A DNA stretch of 63,849 nt from CAZRXG01 sp964603985 (GTDB taxonomy: Bacteria > Chloroflexota > Anaerolineae > Aggregatilineales > UBA3940). Positions 41,198 to 50,321 of the stretch are shown here, one piece after another. Location: contig CAZRXG010000025.1 in the NCBI GenBank assembly GCA_964603985.1, positions 1 through 63,849 of the forward strand. Direction: 5' to 3'. Under the pieces are notes generated by a model, which was given only the letters and a program-made list of their open reading frames with translations, had not been told where the DNA came from and did not search any database. The translations under genes were made by a program, and so were the position numbers. Within the stretch, counting starts at the first letter, position 1. Each line of letters opens with the position of its first letter.

Positions 41198-42178
41198 ATG
41201 CAAGAAGCGATTGCGCAAGAAGCGATTGCGCAAGAAGCGATTGCCGTCGAAACCCCGCTGGTCGTCGATGCAGTGACGCGCCGCTTTGGCGATCTGGTGG
41301 CCGTGAACGATCTATCGTTTGGGGTGCGGCGCGGCGAGATCTTCGGGCTGTTAGGCCCCAACGGTGCGGGCAAGACGACCGCCATCAACCTGATCACCGG
41401 CCTGCTGCGGCGGCACGGCGGCGCGATCCACGTGCTGGGGATGGACCCCGAACACGCGGCCCGCCGGGTGCGCCGGCACATCGGGCTGGTGCCGCAGGAG
41501 ACCAACGTCTACGCCGACCTGAGCGCGCTGGACAACATGTGGCACCACGCCGCGCTGTACTGTGCCGACCTCTCAGACGCCGGAGAGCGGATCGAAGAGC
41601 TGCTGCGGCTGATGAACCTGTGGGAGCGGCGCGGGGACGCGGTGCGCACTTACTCCGGGGGAATGAAGCGTCGTCTGGCGCTGGCCCGCGCGCTGCTGCA
41701 CGACCCGGCGGTCATCCTGTTCGACGAGCCGACGCTGGGCGTTGACGTGCAGGGGCGGCACGCGCTCTGGGATCACATCAAGGAGCAGCAGGGCCAGGGC
41801 AAGACCTTCATCGTCTCGACCAACGACATGGCAGAAGCCGACGCGCTGTGTGATCGGCTGGTGATCATCGACCACGGCACGGCGATTGCGCTGGACACGC
41901 CGGAGAACCTCAAGACCGCGCTCGGCCACGACATCGTCACGCTGCGGGCCACGCCCGCCATCGAAGAGCCGGGGGCGCTGTTTGAGGGGCTGGGCGTGCA
42001 GGCCGTCACGCGCCCTGAGCCTGATCAGTTGCGGCTCGAAGTGACCAACGCCGAGCGCATCATCGGCGAGATGGTCACGCGGATCACGGCTGCTCACCGG
42101 CTCGAATCGGTGCGTATCGCGCGGCCCACGCTGGATGATGTGTTCCTGCATCACACCGGGCACGCGCTGAGGGAATAG
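41198..42178 (+). CDS. ABC exporter ATP-binding protein
   Basis: A 326-residue protein. It opens with an odd repeat, QEAIA three times, encoded by 15-bp DNA repeats. The ATPase then shows VTRRFGDLVAVNDLSFGV, Walker A GLLGPNGAGKTTAIN, signature YSGGMKRRLALARALL, Walker B VILFDEPTLGVD and an H-loop-like region ending STNDMAEAD (Asn in place of the usual His). A C-terminal domain of the DrrA/CcmA kind ends ARPTLDDVFLHHTGHALRE. It is the motor of a drug/antibiotic-type exporter. It follows tetR by 24 nt and the permease starts 2 nt later. Confidence 0.9.
   Translation: MQEAIAQEAIAQEAIAVETPLVVDAVTRRFGDLVAVNDLSFGVRRGEIFGLLGPNGAGKTTAINLITGLLRRHGGAIHVLGMDPEHAARRVRRHIGLVPQETNVYADLSALDNMWHHAALYCADLSDAGERIEELLRLMNLWERRGDAVRTYSGGMKRRLALARALLHDPAVILFDEPTLGVDVQGRHALWDHIKEQQGQGKTFIVSTNDMAEADALCDRLVIIDHGTAIALDTPENLKTALGHDIVTLRATPAIEEPGALFEGLGVQAVTRPEPDQLRLEVTNAERIIGEMVTRITAAHRLESVRIARPTLDDVFLHHTGHALRE
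41201..41245 (+). repeat. 15-bp tandem repeat at the 5' end of the ABC ATPase gene
   Basis: About three copies of CAAGAAGCGATTGCG in frame, encoding QEAIA x3 before the conserved domain. Repeat number changes would keep the reading frame. Confidence 0.85.
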
Positions 42179-42180
42179 CC

Positions 42181-43239
42181 ATGAACCGCTTTCGACTGAT
42201 GCTGGTGAACGAGTTCAAGCTGGCCCGCACGGCGCTACCGGTGCACGTGATCGCCATCGTCCAGCCGACCGTGTTCTTCCTGCTGATGTCGCTGATCCTG
42301 GTTCACCCCACTTTCGACCTGAACGTGGTCCAGCCCGCGACAGAGGAGGGGCGTGCGCTGGTGGCGGCGATGCGGGAGGTGGGGTCGCCGGTCGGGGAGC
42401 GCTACATCGAGCCGATCCTGGTCAGCTCAGCCGAGGTTGGGGGGCGGCGGCAGACCATCGCGGTTGAGGTTCGAGACGGTGTCCCGACGGCCGTGCAGCG
42501 CTACGGGTTGATCGACAGCAACCAGGTCAAGAACATGCGCAACCGGCTGACGGCAGCCGCGCTGCACATGTGGAATAAGCAGCTTGGGGATCGGGCGGTG
42601 ACCGTCGAGGAGCACCCCTGGCTGCCGCGCGACATCTCCTACGACGTTTACTTCGGGTTGGCGCTGCTGCCGCTGGCGGCGTTCATGTCGGCGGCCATCA
42701 TCGGCGGGGTGCTGACCGCGCAGGATTTCGAGTTCAACACCATCATGGAGTACCGCGCCGCGCCGGTCTCGCCGGGGCTGATCCTGGGCGCGCGGCTGAC
42801 CCGGCTGGTGCTCTCGACGCTGCTCGCGGCGGGCGTGCTGCTGCTCGCGATGGGCCTTTCGACCGGGGTCTGGCCGGGTCGCCTGGGGCGCGTGATCCTG
42901 ACGCTGACCCTGATCGGGGTCACGGCCAGCAGTCTGGGCGTCACGCTGGGCCTGCTGTTCCGCCGCACCCTCCCGACCTTCGTGGCGGGGCTGACCACGT
43001 CGGTGGCGGGGTGGATCTTCGGCAGCTCGTTCGGGCTGGCGGCGGGCTTCGGGGGGTGGTACGAGCGGATCAGCAGGCTGACGCCCAACGCCCACGCCGT
43101 CGATCTGCTCTTTCCGTGCTTCTACCAGGCGGAGGTCGGCAGGCCCTGGCTGGCGTTCCTGGTGCTGGGGAGCTTCAGCCTGGCGACGCTGGCGCTGGTG
43201 ATCGCCGTCTACCGGCGGCGAGTGATAGGGCAGGGATGA
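42181..43239 (+). CDS. ABC-2 type exporter permease, first subunit
   Basis: A 352-residue protein. One N-terminal membrane span (about 21-40) is followed by a large extracytoplasmic loop of about 110 residues, then five spans from about residue 155 (LALLPLAAFMSAAIIGGVLT, with DFEFNTIMEYRAAPVSP in the coupling region, and LGVTLGLLFRRTLPTFVAG). This is the ABC2_membrane_3 layout. It pairs with the next gene to form the channel. It starts 2 nt after the ATPase stop. Confidence 0.87.
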   Translation: MNRFRLMLVNEFKLARTALPVHVIAIVQPTVFFLLMSLILVHPTFDLNVVQPATEEGRALVAAMREVGSPVGERYIEPILVSSAEVGGRRQTIAVEVRDGVPTAVQRYGLIDSNQVKNMRNRLTAAALHMWNKQLGDRAVTVEEHPWLPRDISYDVYFGLALLPLAAFMSAAIIGGVLTAQDFEFNTIMEYRAAPVSPGLILGARLTRLVLSTLLAAGVLLLAMGLSTGVWPGRLGRVILTLTLIGVTASSLGVTLGLLFRRTLPTFVAGLTTSVAGWIFGSSFGLAAGFGGWYERISRLTPNAHAVDLLFPCFYQAEVGRPWLAFLVLGSFSLATLALVIAVYRRRVIGQG

Positions 43240-44354
43240 CGATGAAGCGTTTCCTGATTCTGCTGCGAACCGAGATCAAGGCGCTGCTGCGCGACCCGCT
43301 CCCCATGCTGGGTGGCCTCATCCCCCCGACGATCCTGCTGGTCGCCTTTGGGCTGCTGTTCGGCGGGCGGCTGTCGTTCGCCATCGCGGTGCTGAACCAC
43401 GACGCCGGGCCGTGGGGCGACGTGCTGCGCGCGACGTTTGACGAGGTCATCTCGCCGTTTGGGCAGCCGTATTACGCCGTCCTCGACCTGCCGGACGATC
43501 AGGCATGGCAGGCTTATCACGAGTACCGCCTCGACGGGGTGTGGGTCATCCCGGAGGATTTTTCGGCGCGGCTGGAGGCGGGACGGCATCCCACCGTCGA
43601 GATGTACTTCAGCAACTACAACGACGACCGGGCCAAAAACCACCGCATCTACTCGGCGGAGATCATGTGGCGCTTCTATGAGACAGCCGGGCTGCCCGGC
43701 CCGCCCCTGGAGATGGCCGAGGAGTATCCCCTGCCGGAGATGGTCGACTGGTTCCCGGTGATCGGGGTGGGGCTGGTGCTGCTGGCGGCCACGCTGGGCG
43801 GGATGTTCAACGTCTTCATACTGACCTACAAAGAGCAGGTGGCGAAAGTCACGCTTGAGTTTGGGATGTCCCCCCGCTCGATGGTGGCGATCCTGCTGCC
43901 CAAGGTGATCCTGGCGCTGGTGATGGGGCTGTTGACCGGCAGCGTGCTGATGGGCTTCCTCGCCCTGTGGACGGGCATCTGGCCGGGCCGGTTGGTGTGG
44001 GCGGTGTGGCTGCTGTGCGGGCTGGTCGCGTTGTTCTGGATCGCGCTGATGCTGATTCTGAGCCTGCGCGCGCGGCACTTTATGGCCGGGGCGATAGGCA
44101 CGATCCTGGGTGGGATAACGGTGTTCTTCGTCAGCGGCGGGTTGGGGCCAGTGCAGTACTATCCGAAGGGCGTGCTGTGGTTCGCGCGGCTCTTCCCGAA
44201 CACCCACGTGGTTGACCCGCTGCGCGACCTGATCCTGTTCCACGCCTGGCCGGGTGACTGGCTTCGGACGCTGCTGATCACGGCGGTGTTTGCCGCCGCC
44301 GGGTTGGTGGTGGGGTTCGCCGTCACCGGGCGACGACTGCGGCGCATCGGCTGA
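43236..44354 (+). CDS. ABC-2 type exporter permease, second subunit
   Basis: A 372-residue protein with the same layout as its neighbour. It has an N-terminal span (GGLIPPTILLVAFGLLFGG), a large outside domain (about 45-165), then five spans from VDWFPVIGVGLVLLAATLGG, with EQVAKVTLEFGMSPRSMVAI as the cytoplasmic coupling segment. The ATG overlaps the stop of the first permease gene (ATGA), so the two are translationally coupled. Together with the ATPase it makes a heterodimeric exporter. Confidence 0.87.
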   Translation: MTMKRFLILLRTEIKALLRDPLPMLGGLIPPTILLVAFGLLFGGRLSFAIAVLNHDAGPWGDVLRATFDEVISPFGQPYYAVLDLPDDQAWQAYHEYRLDGVWVIPEDFSARLEAGRHPTVEMYFSNYNDDRAKNHRIYSAEIMWRFYETAGLPGPPLEMAEEYPLPEMVDWFPVIGVGLVLLAATLGGMFNVFILTYKEQVAKVTLEFGMSPRSMVAILLPKVILALVMGLLTGSVLMGFLALWTGIWPGRLVWAVWLLCGLVALFWIALMLILSLRARHFMAGAIGTILGGITVFFVSGGLGPVQYYPKGVLWFARLFPNTHVVDPLRDLILFHAWPGDWLRTLLITAVFAAAGLVVGFAVTGRRLRRIG

Positions 44355-44489
44355 GCGGCTTCGAAACCCCAGGTGAGGCGATCACGTAAAGAGATATAGT
44401 TCGGGTACAGCGATGGGCGGATCACAAGCCGCCCACCACAAAACGCGGCCCGGTTTTCCATACGCGCCCTTATTGCCCCCATCTGACTT

Positions 44490-44517
44490 TTGCCTCTGCC
44501 AGAAAGAGGGTTATACT
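44490..44517 (+). promoter_or_regulatory. Promoter of the radical SAM gene
   Basis: -35 TTGCCT (44490-44495), a 16-bp spacer, and -10 TATACT (44512-44517). The start would be near 44524, 35 nt before the GTG start codon. Confidence 0.55.
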
Positions 44518-44558
44518 TGGCGTCGTAGGTCATATAGATTCTAAAAGGAAGGATAACA

Positions 44559-46151
44559 GTGCGTATCAGACTGGTAGAACCCAGGGCAATTAGCTTCAAC
44601 GTTTATGATCACTCCCTGCTGCCCCGGCTGGGCCTGCCCCTGCTTGGGAAAATCATGACCGACCGGGGCCACGACGTGCGGATCTACGTCGAGGTGCTGG
44701 CGCCGGTCGATTGGGATGACCTGCTACAGGCGGACATCGTCGGCTTCTCGACCACGACGGCGACCACGCCACCCGCCTTTGAGATGGCCGACCGGCTGCG
44801 GGCGCAGGGCAAAACGGTGGTCTTTGGCGGAGCGCACGTCACGTTCCTGCCGGACGAAGCTTTGGAACACGCCGACTACGTGGTGCGTGGCGAAGGGCAG
44901 GTCACCTTCGTCGAGCTGGTCAACGCGCTGGAGCAGAGCGGTGACGTGTCGGACATCGCCGGGCTGTCGTATCATGGGCCGGATGGGCCGGTTCACAACC
45001 CTGCCCGCCCCGCCTGTGACAACGAGGCTTTCGCTGCGCTTCCGCACCCCGATCTATCCCTGATCGTCGGGCACGAGCGGATGCATACCTACCCCCTCAT
45101 GACGCAGTGGGGCTGCCCCTTTAACTGCAACTTCTGCTCGGTGATCAAGATGTTCGGGCGGAGGGTGCGCGCTCGCCGGGTTGAGGACGTGCTTGACGAA
45201 CTGGAGACCATCCCGCCGGGCAAGTCGGTGTTCTTCTACGACGACAACTTCGTGGTGGACAAGCGGCGCACCAAAGCTCTGCTGCGGGGCATGATTGAGC
45301 GCGGGCTGAACATCCCCTGGTCGGCCCAGATGCGCGCCGAGGCGATCTACATCGACAAGAAGACCGGGGAATGGGACACCGAACTGCTGGAGTTGATGCA
45401 CGAAACCGGCTGCGACTATGTGTACGTTGGCTTTGAGTCGGTCAACCCGGAGGCGCTGGAGGAATTCAACAAGCAGCAGACGGTCGAGGTCATCACCGGC
45501 AGCATCGAGGCGTTCCACGAGTACGGGGTTCCCATTCACGGGATGTTCATCCTGGGCTGCGATGCGGATACACCGGAGACCATCGAGGCGACGGTCAAGT
45601 ACGCCATCAAGCACCGCATCGACACGGTGCAGTTTCTGATCATCACCCCCCTGCCCGGCACCGAGTTCTACGAACAGATGGAAGCGACCGGGCGCATCAT
45701 CTCCGACGACTGGACGCTGTACGACGGTCACCACGTCATCACCCAGCCATCCCACATGACGCCCTACGGGCTTCAGAGGGCGTCCTTCCGGGCGATGCTG
45801 CGCTTCTACGCGCCCCGGCGGGCGTGGCGGATGCTGTTCGGGAACATCCGGCGCGAACTCCCCTTCCTGTTGCACCTGTTCGTGCGTGAGCGGAAGCTGC
45901 GTATTGCGCTACCGCGCATCGCGCTGATGTCGATCCGCCCGCAACAACTGCTGAAGATCCCGCAGGTGTTGCAGCAGAAGCTCGATCTGAGCACCTGGCT
46001 GCGGCTGCGGGACGTGTTCATCGTGCCCATCCTGCGGCGCTACGCTTACCGTCACACAAAGCAGGGCCTGCGCCAACCGCAGAACAAGCACTACGTCGCC
46101 TGGCTGCGCTCACTGGCACGCTCGCGCCGCCGGGGGGCCGGGATGGCTTAG
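44559..46151 (+). CDS. B12-binding radical SAM protein (BchE/MiaB-like class)
   Basis: A 530-residue protein. The first 140 residues form a B12-binding-like Rossmann domain (RLGLPLLGKIMTDRGHDVRI; VGFSTTTATTPPAFEMADRL; VFGGAHVTFLPDEAL). The radical SAM core has the cluster motif GCPFNCNFC (Cys186, Cys190, Cys193), followed by VFFYDDNFVVDK and YVYVGFESVNPEAL. A C-terminal domain of about 130 basic, helical residues carries no motif I recognise. Relatives carry out cyclisation or methylation in pigment, hopanoid and antibiotic pathways. The GTG at 44559 follows AAGGAAGG. No pathway partner is adjacent. Confidence 0.87.
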   Translation: MRIRLVEPRAISFNVYDHSLLPRLGLPLLGKIMTDRGHDVRIYVEVLAPVDWDDLLQADIVGFSTTTATTPPAFEMADRLRAQGKTVVFGGAHVTFLPDEALEHADYVVRGEGQVTFVELVNALEQSGDVSDIAGLSYHGPDGPVHNPARPACDNEAFAALPHPDLSLIVGHERMHTYPLMTQWGCPFNCNFCSVIKMFGRRVRARRVEDVLDELETIPPGKSVFFYDDNFVVDKRRTKALLRGMIERGLNIPWSAQMRAEAIYIDKKTGEWDTELLELMHETGCDYVYVGFESVNPEALEEFNKQQTVEVITGSIEAFHEYGVPIHGMFILGCDADTPETIEATVKYAIKHRIDTVQFLIITPLPGTEFYEQMEATGRIISDDWTLYDGHHVITQPSHMTPYGLQRASFRAMLRFYAPRRAWRMLFGNIRRELPFLLHLFVRERKLRIALPRIALMSIRPQQLLKIPQVLQQKLDLSTWLRLRDVFIVPILRRYAYRHTKQGLRQPQNKHYVAWLRSLARSRRRGAGMA

Positions 46152-46164
46152 AGGCCAAGAGTTT

Positions 46165-46264
46165 TAACAGCTTGCCATACCACTTTCTGCCGGATGGGGT
46201 GGACCCGGCCATTTTCGGATGGGTTTGCCTGGTCCGCATGTGGTTGTTCGCAAGCAAGCTGTTA
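46165..46264. ncRNA. Candidate structured element of nested hairpins
   Basis: Four helices nest in order. Outer: TAACAGCTTGC (46165-46175) with GCAAGCTGTTA (46254-46264). Second: ACCAC (46179-46183) with GTGGT (46240-46244). Third: a 7-bp stem 46199-46205 with 46231-46237. Inner: CCAT (46209-46212) with ATGG (46219-46222). The total is about 100 nt in the intergenic region before the lipoprotein gene. It could be a structured RNA or a small inverted-repeat element; I cannot tell which, and I recognise no family. Confidence 0.45.
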
Positions 46265-46374
46265 CCTTTTCAAACGGTTTTCCACCGGCGGTGGAGTCGA
46301 TAGAGAAAATGGCCGAGTCATAAGTCAGACGGATTCCAGTCAGTTTTTTCCATCAACAGACAAGGAGGGGAAAG

Positions 46375-47148
46375 GTGAAAAAAACAAAGACTTCTGTGTT
46401 GCTGCTTGGTGTGGCGGTCATCGCTTTGATGACGCTGGCCTGTCTGGGTGGTGGCGCTACCGTCCAGGAGGAGGCAGGTGTTGAGGAGGTTGCGATAGAA
46501 GAGCCTCCGGCTGAAGCACCAGAACCAACAGACGTCCCAGAGCCCACCGAAGAAGTACAGGCTGCTCCTGTACTTCCCGATGACTGGACACTCTACGAAG
46601 TGTCAGAAGGCGGCTTTAGAGTTGGCCTGCCCCCCGGCTGGGATCAGATCGACATGGATCCCGAGACACTAGAGGCCTCAATGGGCGCCGTTGCTGAGCA
46701 GAACCCGGAAATCGGCGAATGGCTTGAGGGGCAGGTTGCAAACCTCGCCGCCCAGGGGATCAAGTTCTATGGTTTCGACCTGTCCGCGGAATCGGTCGCA
46801 TCCGGTTTTATGACTAACGTCAACGTTAACATCGTCGACATTGGTATTGACATCTCGGTGGACGATCTGGCCGAGATGAATGTCGGAACCTATGAGGATA
46901 TGTTTGAGCTCGCCGAGCCTGTGACATACGAGATACTCAACCTCCCGGCCGGTGAGGCCGCCCTGTTCGAATTCGGCACAAGCATGGCCGGCCCAACCGG
47001 CGAGGAGGTGGCTATATCCTTCGCCCAGTATATATTTGTGCACAATAAGAAAAGCTACGTCTTGACGTTCGCAACCGGCGCCGACCGTGCCGACTTATAT
47101 AAAGACGCTTTCAGGCAGATCGCGGAAAGCTTCGGCTATATGGAGTAG
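46375..47148 (+). CDS. Lipoprotein of unknown function
   Basis: A 257-residue protein. The signal peptide ends in lipobox LMTLAC (Cys23), followed by a Glu/Pro-rich linker to about residue 65. The folded part reads DWTLYEVSEGGFRVGLPPGWDQID, and the end reads VLTFATGADRADLYKDAFRQIAESF. This is the pattern of PsbP-like/DUF1795-type domains, which recur in exported bacterial proteins. The GTG start follows AAGGAGGGG. It is monocistronic and ends at a hairpin. Confidence 0.7.
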   Translation: MKKTKTSVLLLGVAVIALMTLACLGGGATVQEEAGVEEVAIEEPPAEAPEPTDVPEPTEEVQAAPVLPDDWTLYEVSEGGFRVGLPPGWDQIDMDPETLEASMGAVAEQNPEIGEWLEGQVANLAAQGIKFYGFDLSAESVASGFMTNVNVNIVDIGIDISVDDLAEMNVGTYEDMFELAEPVTYEILNLPAGEAALFEFGTSMAGPTGEEVAISFAQYIFVHNKKSYVLTFATGADRADLYKDAFRQIAESFGYME

Positions 47149-47175
47149 GATCTGCCACCGTGCATTCATCAGCAT

Positions 47176-47200
47176 AGCGCCCGCCGACCGAGCGGGCGCT
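47176..47200 (+). terminator. Hairpin after the lipoprotein gene
   Basis: A perfect 9-bp stem, AGCGCCCGC (47176-47184) and GCGGGCGCT (47192-47200), with a 7-nt loop. The tail GCTCATTCAT is weak. It lies 27 nt after the stop codon, between convergent genes. Confidence 0.55.
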
Positions 47201-47307
47201 GCTCATTCATGCGGGTTGGGTGACGATTGTAGGCTCCGTGCCCGCGCGCCGTCAGGCTTCGGAATGCCCGACGAGGCCGACCGCGCCCGGCCTGATGTGC
47301 GCGGCTA

Positions 47308-49989
47308 TTACGCGTCCGTGCCGGTCAGGTCGACCTTGGGGATGGTGAAGGCGAAGGTGCTTCCTTTGCCGGGCGCACTGTCCACCCACACGCGCCCCCC
47401 GTGCTGCTCGACGATCCGCCTGACAATCGCCAGGCCCATCCCGGTGCCGCCGTACACCCGGGTCGAACTGCCGTCGACCTGGTAGAAACGCTGCCAGATC
47501 TTCTCGTGCTCTATCGTCGGGATGCCGATGCCCTGGTCGGTGACCTCGGTCTGAATGGCGTGACCGGCGTCCCAGATTGTCACGGTGATGCGGCCCCCCT
47601 CCGGCGAGAATTTGAGCGCGTTGTCCAGCAAATGGTCAAATACCTGGCCCAGGCGGGTCTTGTCGGCATAGGTGTCCGGTAGGTTTTCGGCGTAAGAGGT
47701 GACGATCTCGACCTCTGACTGCTTGGCAGTCGACTGGATCGCCCGGATCGCCGCCTCGGATATCCGGCGTAAAGAAACCACGCTGCGCTGTAGCGGCTCC
47801 TTCTCCAGTTCGTGGAAGGTCAGAATGCCCTCGATCAGGCGCGCCAACTGGTGGCTCTTCTCGGCGATGACCGACACGCTCTCAAGCTGCTGGGCGTTCA
47901 GGGAGCCGAGCGTGCCGTCGGCCATCAATTCGGCGTAGCCCATGATGGCCGTCAGCGGCGTGCGCATCTCGTGCGAGACGTTCTGGATCAGCTCGTCTTT
48001 GAGGCGGTTGGCTTCCTGGAGATCGTTGTAAGCCGCTTCGAGCTGCGCGGCGCGGCGCAGCAGCCGGGCAGACAGATGGACGTTGTCGAGTGCGTTGCCC
48101 ACCACGTTAGCCATCGCCTGCGCCAGCGAGTGGTCGTCCTCCGAGAAGGTGCGGTCGGTGTCCCTGTCCATGAGTTGCAGCAGCCCGACGGCCTCGCCAC
48201 GCGCCATGAGGGGGACGATCAGCAGGGAGCCGCCCTCCATCCACTGGCGGTCAAGCAGGTGGCCCGGCACGAAAGTGGCCTCGTCCAACCGGGCGGTGGT
48301 GGGGGCCCGTCTCTGCAAAGCGCGCAGATGTGGGCTGTCCTCGTCAGGCTGGTAGGTCGTGCCTTCACCCAGCGGCCAGACCGCTTTCCCCTGTTCGTGC
48401 AGGATCGAGAGCGCGTCTTCTTGGGGCCGGTAACGCAGAATGGTGCACCACGACGCGCCGGTGGTATCCAGAAGCGACTCGCCGAGCTGGCGCACGGGGC
48501 CGGGGTCGTCCCAGGAGCTTCCCGCCTGGAGCGCATCGCGCCAGGACCGCATCGCCGTCTGGCAGTGTTCCAGATCATCGGTAGAGAAGAAATACCGGCT
48601 GCCGGTGTGGTACAGCTCGGCCACGCCGACAATGCGCCCGTCGATGTCAACCGGCAGGGCCAGCATTGCCTGCACGCCGGGGGCCTGGAGGATGTCGTGG
48701 CGGGTTCCCCAAAGCTCAGGATCGTCCATCGACGCGGCGAAGGGCCTGCCGCTTTCAATCGCCTGCCGGGTCAGGGTGAAGTCGGTGAGCGCCACCCGGC
48801 GCTCCTGCCCGGCCGGGTGGCTCAGGTCGGCGACCTCCACCAGGCAGGTCAGGCTGCCATTCCTCTTATCCCACGAGCAGATCGCACACCACTGAACCGC
48901 CAGCGCCTCCAACAGCAGCCAGGCAGTGGTTTCGGCGACCTGCTCAATAGCCAGCGTGGACGATGCCGCCGTGCTGGCTTCAAGCAGGAGCGTTACCTCG
49001 TGGGCGCGGCGCTGGGCTTCCCCGGCGGGCGGCGGCCCGGTCACCTGGGCTGCCTGTTTGAGGGCCGACGGACGCCCACCTGGCCGCTCGCTGACCCGCG
49101 CTTCGCGCTCGGCCAGGCGCTGCGCCAGGCGCATCTGCCCGATTGCCCTCTCTGCCTGCCCGACCACCACCGCCAGGGATCGACGGTCGCGTGCCGCCCC
49201 CAGGTTGAGTGGGTCACGGGAGCCAAGCACGAGCGCCCCTGCGGGCCGGCCGCCAACCTGCAAGGGGAACACGCTGACGAAGCCCAGCAGGAGCTTTTCG
49301 CAGGCACGGCGCAGGCCGTCGGCTTCCTGCGCCCGCAGCTCAGACAGCGACGCGTTGAGCGTTGCCATACCGTTGGTCACGACGCCGGTCAGCAGGCCGA
49401 ACTCCGGCCCAAGGGGGATGGTGGGGTGTGTCTGGTTGCCGGACAGAGTCTCCAGAAAGCTGACCTCCACCCGCTCTCCGCCGCCGGTCGCCAGCGCCCG
49501 GCTGACCAGCGATTCTCTCTGCTCGTCCAGGGTGAGCAGCCACACCAGGTCGCAGGGCAGGATCGCCAGGGCCTCCCGAACTGCCTCGTTCAGCAGGCGC
49601 TCGATCCACTCAGGCGAGCTGCTTTTACCGGTGAGCAAAACTTCAATCTGTGGACCCAGGCGTTCCAGGACAAGCGGCTTGTGTGTGATGTCGTTCGCCC
49701 CGGCCATCAGTTTCTCAAACTGACTGGCCAGGGGATCGCTGCCGGTGATCAGGATGATCGGGATGTGGCGGGTCTGGGCGTCTCCACGCAGGCGGCGTCC
49801 AGTCTCAATGCCAGATATATCCGGCATCTCGGCGTCGAGCAGGATCAGGTCTGGCTTTTGCGCCCCGGCGAGACGTATCGCCTCGGCACCACCGGTTGCA
49901 GACAACACCTCGTGATGGTGCCGCGTGAGCCACTCACGCACCAGCGCAGTGAAGTCGGGATCGTCGTCCACGATCAGGATCTTGGCCAT
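47308..49989 (-). CDS. Hybrid histidine kinase with N-terminal receiver and three GAF-like domains
   Basis: An 893-residue soluble protein. The receiver (1-120) has acid residues LIVDDD, Asp52 (LILLDAEMP) and Lys in ITHKPL. GAF-like sensor regions follow at about 125-295, 335-490 and 500-640. HisKA has His673 in NVSHEMRTPLTAIMGYAEL. HATPase has HLLDNALKFSPEGG, DQGIGIP and GGTGMGLAIVRRIVEQHGG. All catalytic motifs are intact. No membrane segment is seen, so it senses cytoplasmic signals. A good promoter lies upstream, and no partner regulator is adjacent. Confidence 0.9.
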   Translation of the reverse strand: MAKILIVDDDPDFTALVREWLTRHHHEVLSATGGAEAIRLAGAQKPDLILLDAEMPDISGIETGRRLRGDAQTRHIPIILITGSDPLASQFEKLMAGANDITHKPLVLERLGPQIEVLLTGKSSSPEWIERLLNEAVREALAILPCDLVWLLTLDEQRESLVSRALATGGGERVEVSFLETLSGNQTHPTIPLGPEFGLLTGVVTNGMATLNASLSELRAQEADGLRRACEKLLLGFVSVFPLQVGGRPAGALVLGSRDPLNLGAARDRRSLAVVVGQAERAIGQMRLAQRLAEREARVSERPGGRPSALKQAAQVTGPPPAGEAQRRAHEVTLLLEASTAASSTLAIEQVAETTAWLLLEALAVQWCAICSWDKRNGSLTCLVEVADLSHPAGQERRVALTDFTLTRQAIESGRPFAASMDDPELWGTRHDILQAPGVQAMLALPVDIDGRIVGVAELYHTGSRYFFSTDDLEHCQTAMRSWRDALQAGSSWDDPGPVRQLGESLLDTTGASWCTILRYRPQEDALSILHEQGKAVWPLGEGTTYQPDEDSPHLRALQRRAPTTARLDEATFVPGHLLDRQWMEGGSLLIVPLMARGEAVGLLQLMDRDTDRTFSEDDHSLAQAMANVVGNALDNVHLSARLLRRAAQLEAAYNDLQEANRLKDELIQNVSHEMRTPLTAIMGYAELMADGTLGSLNAQQLESVSVIAEKSHQLARLIEGILTFHELEKEPLQRSVVSLRRISEAAIRAIQSTAKQSEVEIVTSYAENLPDTYADKTRLGQVFDHLLDNALKFSPEGGRITVTIWDAGHAIQTEVTDQGIGIPTIEHEKIWQRFYQVDGSSTRVYGGTGMGLAIVRRIVEQHGGRVWVDSAPGKGSTFAFTIPKVDLTGTDA

Positions 49990-50140
49990 GGGCCGTCATT
50001 CCCCTAGCAAGTTTTTGTGGATGGCAGGGTTCCCGTCTGGCAGGACGAGATGGACAGCAGGTGACCGGTTCTGTATCTCCTCCCTGATTCGGTGCTGCCT
50101 TCCTGCCTTAGCCGAACGCTGTTCCAGGCGGCTGGTACGG

Positions 50141-50170
50141 AGTATACGGCATGTTCCTGCATAGAGACAA
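50141..50170 (-). promoter_or_regulatory. Promoter of the hybrid kinase gene
   Basis: On the minus strand: -35 TTGTCT (50170-50165), an 18-bp spacer, and -10 TATACT (50146-50141). The start would be near 50134, leaving a leader of about 145 nt. Confidence 0.6.
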
Positions 50171-50195
50171 ACACTCGCTGTGCAGACAGTGCGCG

Positions 50196-50225
50196 GCCCC
50201 AGGCGGTTCGCGAATCGCCTGGGGC
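50196..50225. other. 30-bp near-perfect palindrome after the first ICMT-like gene
   Basis: GCCCCAGGCG (50196-50205) pairs with CGCCTGGGGC (50216-50225), and the centre TTCGCGAA is itself palindromic. It lies between the ICMT-like gene (ends 50322 on the minus strand) and the kinase promoter. It probably works as a terminator or boundary hairpin, although no T-run follows. Confidence 0.6.
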
Positions 50226-50321
50226 ACTTTGCCGTGCATCCCTTCCACGCGTACCGGTCGTCAATTACCGGCGGGAAGCGCCCCCACCTATCCTGTTTAT
50301 ACGTATCGTTCGCCTGCCCGG

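Noticed and set aside
47812..50007. A 731-codon open frame antisense to the hybrid kinase
   Set aside because: The minus-strand frame has intact receiver, GAF, HisKA and HATPase motifs; the plus-strand frame is His/Gln/Arg-rich with no domain.
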